Source: CAZLKN01 sp964560135 (GTDB lineage Bacteria; Actinomycetota; JAICYB01). Taken from it: 26,013 nt of DNA. Location of the stretch: assembly GCA_964560135.1 (NCBI GenBank), contig CAZLKN010000043.1, positions 1 to 26,013 of the forward strand. The letters run 5' to 3'. Positions 1-5,846 of this stretch are shown piece by piece. The notes below the pieces were generated by a model. The model saw only the letters and a program-made list of their open reading frames with translations. It had not been told where the DNA came from and did not search any database. The translations under genes and the position numbers were made by a program. How positions within the stretch are numbered: the stretch's first letter is position 1; each line of letters begins with the position of its first letter.

Positions 1-827
1 GGGGGGGCTTCCTCGCCCGGCTCCTCGGACTCCTGAGCCGTGGTGGCGGACCCGTCGGTCGTCCCCGGCGGCGGCCACCACCCGAGCTCCGTCGCGAGCT
101 TGTTTCGCGGCCGGACCTCACCGCCGTCCTTGTTGAACTCCCACTCGGCGGTGCGGCGCTTGCCCCGGTGCCGGAACCGCAGGCGCACGCGCCAGGTGCG
201 CGGTGCGACGTGACGGGCCTCCCAGCCGTCCTCGGCCTCGGCCAGCGTGTCGGCGGTGGCCTTGCGGTCGGTCAGGTTCCGGAGGACGGCCGTGCCGATC
301 GGCAGACCCGAGACCCCGAGGCGGGGACGGGTCTGGAAGGCTTCGCGGGTCATGCGGATGACCCCGATCATCTCCTCCAGGACCGGGCCCGTGAACCGCT
401 CGACCCAACGCTCGTCGACCCCCGCCTCCGCAGCCACGTCCCTCACGGACCGTCCCTGGCGCAGGAGTTGCTGGATCTCACGCGGCGGCAGCCGGCTCTC
501 GCTCCGCGCAACCACGGACGGCAACGGGAGGTCCTGGGTGTCGGTGACGGAAGGCGGCTCCTCCGCCCCCGCGAGGATGCCCTCGAGATCCAGGTCGGGC
601 TCGTCGGAGGTCTCCTTGCGGCCCTTCGCCTTCGCCTTTCCCTTGCCCTTTCCGCTGCCCGCCTTCTCGCGGGCTTGATCCTCGCGCGCCTTCTCCAGCT
701 GGGAGAGCGCACGCTCGAGGGTGCCGTCGACGGGGAGCCAGTACGTACCGGTCCGGCCCCCTCGCCGTCCGCTGAACACGAGCCCTTTGAGGTCGGGCGT
801 GAAGCCGAGTAGATGCAAGCGGATCAT
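1..827 (-). CDS. sepH: Septation protein SepH (DUF3071), C-terminus cut by window edge
   Basis: This is the N-terminal 275 codons of SepH, an actinobacterial cell-division protein that binds FtsZ and promotes its assembly. Reading starts at ATG 827-825 (MIRLHLLGFTPDLKGLVFS) and stays open to the left edge. Residues 1 to about 35 are the start of the DUF3071 domain, followed by a Lys/Gly-rich stretch (about 50-65). A helix-turn-helix-like segment (PREIQQLLRQGRSVRDVAAEAG) gives the DNA-binding-like core. The segment after it (MTREAFQTRPRLGVSGLP) and the downstream RTAEWEFN...LGWW stretch are typical of the family, and an acidic tail begins near the edge. The start is favoured by the family N-terminus; a weak purine-rich site (GGACGGGA) lies 5 bases upstream. 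Transcription is from its own promoter at 882-910. The family call is confident; the missing C-terminus lies outside the window. Confidence 0.9.
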   Translation of the reverse strand, partial: MIRLHLLGFTPDLKGLVFSGRRGGRTGTYWLPVDGTLERALSQLEKAREDQAREKAGSGKGKGKAKAKGRKETSDEPDLDLEGILAGAEEPPSVTDTQDLPLPSVVARSESRLPPREIQQLLRQGRSVRDVAAEAGVDERWVERFTGPVLEEMIGVIRMTREAFQTRPRLGVSGLPIGTAVLRNLTDRKATADTLAEAEDGWEARHVAPRTWRVRLRFRHRGKRRTAEWEFNKDGGEVRPRNKLATELGWWPPPGTTDGSATTAQESEEPGEEAP

Positions 828-881
828 CGTTTCCCGTCCGTGCGCGCATTGAACGTCACTGTGGGGACAGGCCCCCGCGGC

Positions 882-910
882 AGCATAGCCCGGGCCACGA
901 ACGAGCACAA
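882..910 (-). promoter_or_regulatory. sepH promoter (-35 TTGTGC, 17-bp spacer, -10 TATGCT)
   Basis: On the minus strand TTGTGC (910-905) is followed after 17 bases by TATGCT (887-882), a good fit to a housekeeping sigma-A promoter. Transcription would begin near 875, giving a leader of about 48 bases before the sepH ATG. The leader contains a short CTGT-CCCC-ACAG hairpin. Inferred from sequence only. Confidence 0.6.
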
Positions 911-950
911 AGAACACGCGCCCTCGTGCACCGCTCCCGACCTGCGGGGA

Positions 951-1148
951 TCAGGCTCCGCGGGACCGCGGACGCATGCGGATCTCGGGGATCAGCCCGG
1001 CCCGAGCGAGCTCCCGGATCGCCCGCTCCTCGTCGCAGTCGATGACCACCGCCCCCTCGGCCGGCACCGGCTCGAGCAGCGCCGAGACGACACAGTCACG
1101 GCAGTGCCGGGTGTTCTGCATCTCGCAGGTCTCGCAATCGATCAGCAT
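951..1148 (-). CDS. Small CxxC / CxxC protein of unknown function
   Basis: A 65-residue protein with two CxxC pairs near the N-terminus (CETC at 5-8 and CRDC at 16-19), suggesting bound zinc or iron-sulfur, followed by a short alpha/beta segment and a basic tail. I do not recognise a named function. The start MLIDCETCEM at 1148 is chosen because GAGGAGG lies 6 bases upstream. Two in-frame upstream ATGs (1166 and 1184) have no such site, and the one at 1184 overlaps the probable -10 box TACCAT. The gene is divergent from the YjbQ-family gene, with 73 bases between them carrying both promoters. The Cys pairs and small size resemble other conserved actinobacterial metal-binding proteins; function remains open. 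Confidence 0.75.
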   Translation of the reverse strand: MLIDCETCEMQNTRHCRDCVVSALLEPVPAEGAVVIDCDEERAIRELARAGLIPEIRMRPRSRGA

Positions 1149-1182
1149 CGCGGCCTCCTCGCCCATCGGAACGTCTGTTCGC

Positions 1183-1188
1183 ATGGTA
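1183..1188 (-). promoter_or_regulatory. Probable -10 box of the 65-aa CxxC gene
   Basis: TACCAT on the minus strand, about 35 bases before the chosen ATG. Transcription from near 1176 would give a leader of about 28 bases containing the GAGGAGG site. No clear -35 is seen. Confidence 0.4.
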
Positions 1189-1209
1189 GGGGCCGGGGGT
1201 GACACGCGG

Positions 1210-1215
1210 TAGCAT
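1210..1215 (+). promoter_or_regulatory. -10 box of a leaderless transcript (YjbQ-family gene)
   Basis: TAGCAT ends 6 bases before the ATG at 1222, so transcription would start at or next to the start codon. There is no Shine-Dalgarno sequence. The same spacing recurs at six other genes in the window. Confidence 0.6.
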
Positions 1216-1221
1216 CCGGGC

Positions 1222-1641
1222 ATGGAGGTCGTCCCGGGAACCATCGAGCTACGCACGCACGGCGACGCCCACTGCATCGACATCACCGACCAGGTGGCAC
1301 GCGCCGTGGCCGGCAGCGGGCTGCGCGACGGTGTCGCGCAGCTCTTCGTGATCGGATCCACCGCCGCGCTGACCACCATCGAGTTCGAACCGGGCTGCGT
1401 GCAGGACCTCCAGGAGCTCTTCGAGCGCATCGCCCCGCGTGGAGCCGACTACGCGCACCACGAGCGCTGGGGAGACCACAACGGCCACTCCCACATGCGG
1501 GCGTCGGTGCTGAAGCCGGATCTCGCCGTCCCGTTCGTGGAGGGCTCGCTCACGCTCGGTACCTGGCAGCAGATCATCCTCGTGGACTTCGACGACCGCC
1601 CGCGGGAGCGCACCGTCGTCTGCCAGGTGCTGGGCCGGTAG
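1222..1641 (+). CDS. YjbQ / UPF0047 family protein
   Basis: A 139-residue protein that matches the YjbQ (UPF0047) family over its full usual length. Members have been linked to secondary thiamine-phosphate synthase activity, but their cellular role is not settled. Visible family features are the N-terminal strand ending in IDITDQV, the segment GVAQLFVIGSTAALTTIE, the His-rich stretch AHHERWGDHNGHSHMRAS (residues about 77-94) that supplies conserved metal or phosphate ligands, and the terminal GTWQQIILVDFD. The ATG at 1222 follows a -10 box by 6 bases, giving a leaderless mRNA. It runs convergently into the zinc-ribbon gene, with 5 bases between their stop codons. Confidence 0.88.
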   Translation: MEVVPGTIELRTHGDAHCIDITDQVARAVAGSGLRDGVAQLFVIGSTAALTTIEFEPGCVQDLQELFERIAPRGADYAHHERWGDHNGHSHMRASVLKPDLAVPFVEGSLTLGTWQQIILVDFDDRPRERTVVCQVLGR

Positions 1642-1646
1642 GCCGC

Positions 1647-1883
1647 TCAGGCGTCCTCGGCTTCGAGGGCCGGGATCTCCTCGACGTTGGTGGAGGTGCC
1701 GCACCACCGGCAGGTGACCTGTTCGACCTCTCGCTCGAGGACCTCCTCGTCCTCGACCCGGAGCATGCCGCCGATCGTGAAGTGGTAGAAGCTGCGGGTC
1801 CGCCGGCGCTCGGTGACGTCGAAGCGCGTCAGGTTCCCGCAGCCGGTACAGCGGTAACGGACGGCGCCTTCCTGCTCTGCCAC
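1647..1883 (-). CDS. Zinc-ribbon protein of unknown function, co-transcribed with the Sec-containing DsbA-like gene
   Basis: A 78-residue protein with a CTGC knuckle at residues 12-15 and a CRWC knuckle near residue 58, the layout of a small zinc ribbon. Between them lie an FDVTERRRTRSFYHF segment and an acidic strand. The start is GTG at 1883, one base after the stop of the upstream gene (TGA at 1887-1885). Its binding site GAGGTG overlaps that stop, so translation is probably coupled. Similar small ribbons are common in actinobacteria without known function. The tight pairing with a probable selenoprotein is the only hint about its job. The coding call is confident and the function is unknown. 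Confidence 0.78.
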   Translation of the reverse strand: MAEQEGAVRYRCTGCGNLTRFDVTERRRTRSFYHFTIGGMLRVEDEEVLEREVEQVTCRWCGTSTNVEEIPALEAEDA

Positions 1884-1884
1884 C

Positions 1885-2496
1885 TCACGACCCCCCGGTG
1901 GCGCGCTTCAGCTCGTGGATCATCGCGTCGTTGGCCATCTGCTTCACCCGCTGGAAGATCTCCAGTGCCCGATCGCCCTCGGTGATCTCGAGCAGACGGA
2001 CGAACACCGGCTCGGTACCCGGGAACAGCAGGGTCGGCACGCCGAAGATCCCGAGTTCGACCGCCACCTCATGGTCCGCACGGGCGGCGTCGAGCCACCG
2101 ACGGTCGCTCAGCAGCTCCTTGGTCACCGTCGACCCGTCGAACCCGGCCCCCGTGAGCACCTCCTCGACGACCTCCGGCTTCCCGATCTTCTTGCGCTCG
2201 AGATGGCGGGCGTCGAAGAACGCGTTCTGCACACCGAGCAGCGCCTCGGATCCCTGTGCCGCCGCCCAGTGCTGGGCCGCCGAGGGAAGCAGTCCACGGC
2301 GCTGTTCGGGCTCGGCCCACAGCGCGTCGGGGTCGTCGTCTGCAGCGAGGTTCACCTGCTCCAGGGAGAAGGTGCGCCACGCGATCTCATGGTCCAGCCC
2401 TCCGGTGCTTTCGACGTTTCGCAGCCAGACCGCCGCGATCCGCGCGAAAGGTCACAGATAGTCCGTCCAGACCTGCAGAACCGGTGTGTCGCTCAC
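1885..2496 (-). CDS. DsbA-family thioredoxin-fold protein with in-frame TGA at the catalytic Cys position: probable selenoprotein
   Basis: The frame is 203 residues with one internal TGA (2454-2452) at residue 15. Translated as selenocysteine it reads VWTDYLUPFARIAAVWL, matching the VWGDIACPWSHLAVHRL of the DsbA-like protein at 17747-18421 with Sec on the catalytic Cys. The fold continues with a helical insertion (about 50-145), then FGVPTLLF carrying the cis-Pro expected beside the active site. The start is GTG 2496, preceded by GAGGAGGTGA ending 3 bases upstream, an almost perfect anti-16S match that would be pointless if translation ended after 14 codons. A hairpin with a GGUCUG loop follows the TGA (2438-2419). 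The motif is monothiol (UPFA, no second Cys), suggesting a reductase- or peroxidase-like activity rather than a disulfide-forming one. A fallback reading is a truncated protein from GTG 2355, lacking the first strand and active site. A sequencing error (TGC or TGT to TGA) is the main alternative. Confidence 0.8.
2419..2438 (-). promoter_or_regulatory. Candidate bacterial SECIS hairpin
   Basis: Directly after the in-frame TGA the mRNA can form a 7-bp helix (UCGCGGC with GCUGCGA, one G-U pair) closing a six-base loop GGUCUG. The loop begins 20 bases after the UGA, inside the spacing known for bacterial SECIS elements, and its first two bases are G. GGUCU is also, from memory, the apical loop of the E. 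coli fdhF and Moorella fdhA SECIS elements bound by SelB. The same bases encode the conserved AAVWLR, so coding constraint could contribute to the match. Confidence 0.65.
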
Positions 2497-2515
2497 GGGT
2501 CACCTCCTCGCGCCG

Positions 2516-2521
2516 AGCCTA
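2516..2521 (-). promoter_or_regulatory. -10 box of the Sec/DsbA-like operon
   Basis: TAGGCT on the minus strand (2521-2516). Transcription near 2509 leaves a leader of about 13 bases that is essentially just the GAGGAGGTGA ribosome binding site. The LexA box at 2547-2562 lies about 25 bases upstream, where the -35 would be, so it could also control this gene. Confidence 0.5.
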
Positions 2522-2546
2522 GCATCACACCAGAGTTCCTGGATTT

Positions 2547-2562
2547 CCGAACACCTGTTCGG
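2547..2562. promoter_or_regulatory. LexA (SOS) box
   Basis: CCGAACACCTGTTCGG is a perfect 7-2-7 inverted repeat and contains CGAAC-N4-GTTCG, the LexA operator of Gram-positive bacteria. It ends 1 base before the -10 box (2564-2569) of the exonuclease/GIY-YIG gene, so bound LexA would block that promoter. It sits between two divergent genes. The palindrome is seen directly; LexA control is inferred. Confidence 0.82.
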
Positions 2563-2563
2563 G

Positions 2564-2569
2564 TAGTCT
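2564..2569 (+). promoter_or_regulatory. -10 box of a leaderless transcript (exonuclease/GIY-YIG gene)
   Basis: TAGTCT ends 8 bases before ATG 2578, with no ribosome binding site between them. It is immediately downstream of the LexA palindrome. Confidence 0.6.
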
Positions 2570-2577
2570 GCGGGACC

Positions 2578-4266
2578 ATGCGTTCGCCTCTTCATCCCGA
2601 CGGCTTCCGGGCGGGTCATCCGCGCGGCCCTCTGGCGGGCCCCCGCCAGCGCAGCTTCGAGGAGCTCGACACCCCCCTGCACGAGGTGACCTTCTGCGCG
2701 GTCGACCTCGAGACCACCGGCGGCTCTCCCCGGGCCGACGAGATCGTCGAGATCGGTGCGGTGAAGTCGCGCGGGGGTGAACGGCTCGGGACCCTCCAGA
2801 CCTTCGTGCGGCCCCGCAGCGAGCTGCCGGTCGAGATCCAGCTGCTCACGGGGATCCGTCCCTCGATGCTCTCGGACGCCCCACCGCTGCCCGGCGTGCT
2901 CCCCGCCTTCCTGGAGTTCACGCGCGGCTGCGTATTCGTCGCCCACAACGCCCGGTTCGACCGCTCCTTCCTCGATGCCGCATGCCGGATCCTCGACCAC
3001 GAGCCCTTCGATCCCCCGGTGGTCGACACCGCCAAGCTCGCGCGGCGGCTCATGGGCGGCGACGTCCGCAACGTCAAGCTGGCCACGCTCGCGGCCTACT
3101 TCCGCACCACCCACACCCCGTGCCACCGCGCCTTCGCCGACGCGGCCGCATGCCTGGAGATCCTGTGGCGGCTGCTCGAGCGGGCCGCGGCCTACGGCGT
3201 GGCGACGCTGGCGGACCTGCTCGAGATCCAGCGACCACGTTCGAACCCGCACTTCGAGAAGGTTCGCCTGGCCCGCGACCTGCCCCGGACGCAGGGGGTC
3301 TACCTGTTCACCAATGCCCGCAGCGAGGTGATCTATGTGGGCAAGGCAACCAACCTGCGGGCGCGCGTGCGGTCGTACTTCGTGTCGGACGAACGCAAGC
3401 GGGTGGCCCAGCTCCGCGCGGAGGCCGACGGTGTTCGCGTGATCCCCTGCGATAGCCTCGTGGAGGCCGAAGCGCTCGAGGCCCGACTGATCGAGCGTCT
3501 CGCTCCCCGCTACAACCGCCGTGGCGTCCGCCGGCGCTCGCCGGTCTGGGTGAAGCTCACCCGCGAGCGTCATCCGCGATTCTCCGTCGTCCGGACGCTG
3601 AGGCCCGACGGAGGGCTGTACATCGGTCCCTTCGCCTCGGGTCCGCGGGCGAAGCAGGTCGCCGACACGCTGGCCGGCCTCTTTCGGGTCCGGACATGCA
3701 CGCTGCGCATGACCGAACGCTCCGCACTGGAGCCGTGCCCGCTCTACGAGCTCGGCTCCTGTGCCGGGGCGTGCACGGGGCGCCGCCAGGACGTGGACGC
3801 CCACGACGACGCCGTCGAACGGCTCACCGCCGACCTGCGCGGCTCGCTGGCCGAGACCCGTCACCGGTTGACGGCCAAGCTGGCCCGGCTGGCGCGGGCG
3901 GGGCGCTTCGAGGAGGCCGCCGTCCATCGGGACGCCTTCGAGAACCTGGTCAGAGCGCTCGACCGGGCCCGCCGCCTCGGTGCGCTCGCCGCCGCCGGAC
4001 GGGTGGTCCTCCGGAGCGACGAAGGAGCCGTGGAGCTCCTCGACGGCACGCTGCTCACCCCCCGGGACGCCGATGCCGAGGCACCGCCACCCGCCGGTGA
4101 GCTGCATCTGCCACCCGAGCGCCTCACCGAGCGTGCCGCCGTGGCGGCCTGGCTGGATCGCACACCGGACATCCGGCTGGAGGCCTGTGAGCGGCCGCTT
4201 TCGTCCCCCTGGCCGCGTATCTGCGCCCTGGATCGGCTCGACCTGGAGTACCCTTGCGGGCGATGA
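2578..4266 (+). CDS. DEDDh exonuclease fused to a UvrC-like GIY-YIG nuclease (DNA repair)
   Basis: A 562-residue two-domain protein. Residues about 36-200 are a DnaQ-type 3'-5' exonuclease: D43 and E45 in VDLETT, D128 in HNARFD, then H183 and D188 in HRAFAD complete the DEDDh set. Residues about 225-320 are a GIY-YIG endonuclease as in UvrC (GVYLF, then VIYVGKATNLRARVRSYF, with the Glu in EAEALEARLIERLAPRYN). The rest resembles the UvrC Cys-rich and UvrB-binding regions (CPLYELGSCAGACTG; EEAAVHRDAF). The arrangement matches actinobacterial proteins such as M. tuberculosis Rv2191, annotated as Pol III epsilon/UvrC-like. The start ATG 2578 follows the -10 box by 8 bases (leaderless) and the operator is a perfect LexA box, fitting a DNA-damage role. 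Longer in-frame upstream readings cross the promoter and are not used. Confidence 0.9.
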   Translation: MRSPLHPDGFRAGHPRGPLAGPRQRSFEELDTPLHEVTFCAVDLETTGGSPRADEIVEIGAVKSRGGERLGTLQTFVRPRSELPVEIQLLTGIRPSMLSDAPPLPGVLPAFLEFTRGCVFVAHNARFDRSFLDAACRILDHEPFDPPVVDTAKLARRLMGGDVRNVKLATLAAYFRTTHTPCHRAFADAAACLEILWRLLERAAAYGVATLADLLEIQRPRSNPHFEKVRLARDLPRTQGVYLFTNARSEVIYVGKATNLRARVRSYFVSDERKRVAQLRAEADGVRVIPCDSLVEAEALEARLIERLAPRYNRRGVRRRSPVWVKLTRERHPRFSVVRTLRPDGGLYIGPFASGPRAKQVADTLAGLFRVRTCTLRMTERSALEPCPLYELGSCAGACTGRRQDVDAHDDAVERLTADLRGSLAETRHRLTAKLARLARAGRFEEAAVHRDAFENLVRALDRARRLGALAAAGRVVLRSDEGAVELLDGTLLTPRDADAEAPPPAGELHLPPERLTERAAVAAWLDRTPDIRLEACERPLSSPWPRICALDRLDLEYPCGR

Positions 4267-4348
4267 GGTCGAGTACCGGTTCGCCGTATGATCGCGCGCC
4301 GGGAGGAGATCGACCTGCAGGTGACGAAATAGGGATCGGATGACCGAG

Positions 4349-4354
4349 TAGACT
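4349..4354 (+). promoter_or_regulatory. Probable -10 box of the principal sigma factor gene
   Basis: TAGACT, followed at the expected transcription start by a GGCCC-CAC-GGGCC hairpin (4355-4367) and a leader of about 60 bases ending in AAAGGAG. No convincing -35 is seen. The 154-base gap 4267-4420 otherwise holds only a 15-codon frame (4288-4332) that I do not regard as a gene. Confidence 0.45.
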
Positions 4355-4420
4355 GGCCCCACGGGCCTCGTCATCACTCCCCGGCCTGGCACACGGACAC
4401 GGCGAAAGGAGCGGCCTCGT

Positions 4421-5830
4421 ATGGCCCCGAGCGACCGCGGCAAGCGCACCTCCGACGCGAAGAAGAAGTCGTCGAAGACCGCGCGGTCGGCCCAGGGCGG
4501 CTCCCGATCGACCGCCAAGACCGCAAAGAAGCGCACCGCCAGCGCCGCCGGAGCCTCCGCCAAGAAGGCGAAGGCCACCTCCCGCAAGGCAACCCCGAAG
4601 AAGAAGAGGGATATGAAGACGACCACGAAAGCGCCCGCGAAGAAGGCGGCCAAGACGCCGCGGAAGGCAGCCGCGAAGCGGTCCACCGCCTCCAAGAAGG
4701 CCGCGAAGAAGCCGGCGAAGGCTCCCGCCAAGGCTCCAGCGAAGGCTACGAAGGCCACGAAGGCCGCCAAGCCGGCCGCGGAGGAGCCGAAGGCCGTCAA
4801 GGGGACCACCAAAGCCGATCCCTCGACCAACGGCGGCGCCGCGACCAAGAAGGGCGCCAAGGGACCGGCCCCCAAGGTGACCCCCTCCCGCGGCCGCGAC
4901 CGTGACGCCGTCTTCGAGCAGGGCGAGGCCGACCTCGTCCGGATGTACCTGCGGGAGATCGGCCAGTACCCGCTGCTCACCGATCGCCAGGAGGTCGAGC
5001 TCGCCCAGGCCATCGAGGCCGGCGAGAAGGCGATCCGCCGCCTCGACAAGGAACGCCAGCGCCTGTCGGCCCGTTCCATCGAACGCCTCGAGCTCGACGT
5101 CGAGCGCGGCCGTGCCGCCCGCCGGCGGTTCATCCAGTCCAATCTCCGTCTGGTCGTCTCGATCGCCCGCCGCTACCAGGGCATGGGCCTGCCGCTGCTC
5201 GATCTCATCCAGGAGGGCAACCTCGGTCTGATGCGCGCCGTCGAGAAGTTCGACTGGCGCAAGGGCTTCAAGTTCTCCACCTACGCCACCTGGTGGATCC
5301 GTCAGGCCATCACCAGGGCCATCGCCGATACCGCCCGGACGATCCGCATCCCCGTCCACATGGTGGAGGCCGTGCAGAAGGTCCGGAAGATCCAGGAGGA
5401 GCTCCTCGACAAGCTGGGACGCGAACCCATCGTCGAGGAGATCGCCGAAGAAGCCGGGTTCACGCCAGAGAAGGTCCACGAGATCTTCCGGATCATGCCC
5501 GAGCCCGTGTCTCTGGAGACGCCCGTCGGCGAGGACGAGGAAACCGAGCTCCTCCACTTCATCGAGGACGTCTCGGCGGAGGCGCCGTCGGAGTCTGCGC
5601 TCCAGTCGATGCTCCAGGAGGATCTGCGCTCCGTGCTGGACACGCTCTCGGACCGCGAGCGCCGCGTGCTCGAGCTGCGCTTCGGTCTCGCCGACGGCCG
5701 TCCGCGGACCCTCGAGGAGATCGGCAAGGAGTTCAACCTCACCAGGGAGCGGATCCGCCAGATCGAAGCCAAGGCCCTGGCGAAGCTCCGCCACCCCTCG
5801 GCCCCCGCGAAGCTCAAGGAATACGCCTAA
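4421..5830 (+). CDS. rpoD: Principal RNA polymerase sigma factor (RpoD/SigA)
   Basis: A 469-residue group-1 type sigma-70 factor that directs core RNA polymerase to housekeeping promoters. Residues 1 to about 160 are an unstructured Lys/Ala/Pro-rich tail with AAK, PAK and KAT repeats, resembling histone-H1 tails and longer than in many sigma factors; it replaces a typical region 1.1. Region 1.2 is at about 169-200 (DLVRMYLREIGQYPLLTD), region 2 at about 236-313 with the promoter-melting and -10-recognition helix KFSTYATWWIRQAITRA, region 3 follows, and region 4 at about 405-460 carries the -35-binding helix-turn-helix (TLEEIGKEFNLTRERIRQIEAKAL). The start is ATG 4421, with AAAGGAG 9 bases upstream. 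An internal ATG (4613) has poor spacing. The gene is convergent with the MFS gene, 16 bases apart. Confidence 0.93.
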   Translation: MAPSDRGKRTSDAKKKSSKTARSAQGGSRSTAKTAKKRTASAAGASAKKAKATSRKATPKKKRDMKTTTKAPAKKAAKTPRKAAAKRSTASKKAAKKPAKAPAKAPAKATKATKAAKPAAEEPKAVKGTTKADPSTNGGAATKKGAKGPAPKVTPSRGRDRDAVFEQGEADLVRMYLREIGQYPLLTDRQEVELAQAIEAGEKAIRRLDKERQRLSARSIERLELDVERGRAARRRFIQSNLRLVVSIARRYQGMGLPLLDLIQEGNLGLMRAVEKFDWRKGFKFSTYATWWIRQAITRAIADTARTIRIPVHMVEAVQKVRKIQEELLDKLGREPIVEEIAEEAGFTPEKVHEIFRIMPEPVSLETPVGEDEETELLHFIEDVSAEAPSESALQSMLQEDLRSVLDTLSDRERRVLELRFGLADGRPRTLEEIGKEFNLTRERIRQIEAKALAKLRHPSAPAKLKEYA

Positions 5831-5846
5831 CCCGGCTACCGGCCAC

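Noticed and set aside
1885..2355. Shorter reading of the DsbA-like gene starting at GTG 2355
   Set aside because: It removes the first strand and active site of the fold, and no ribosome binding site precedes 2355, while GTG 2496 has a near-perfect one.
4288..4332. 15-codon ATG frame in the leader region before the sigma factor gene
   Set aside because: Too short, no ribosome binding site, and it ends before the probable -10 box, so it would not be on the sigma factor mRNA.
2500..5142. 880-codon open frame on the minus strand opposite the nuclease and sigma factor genes
   Set aside because: It is antisense to two well-supported genes, has the low-complexity composition expected of a high-GC shadow frame, and shows no recognisable domain.
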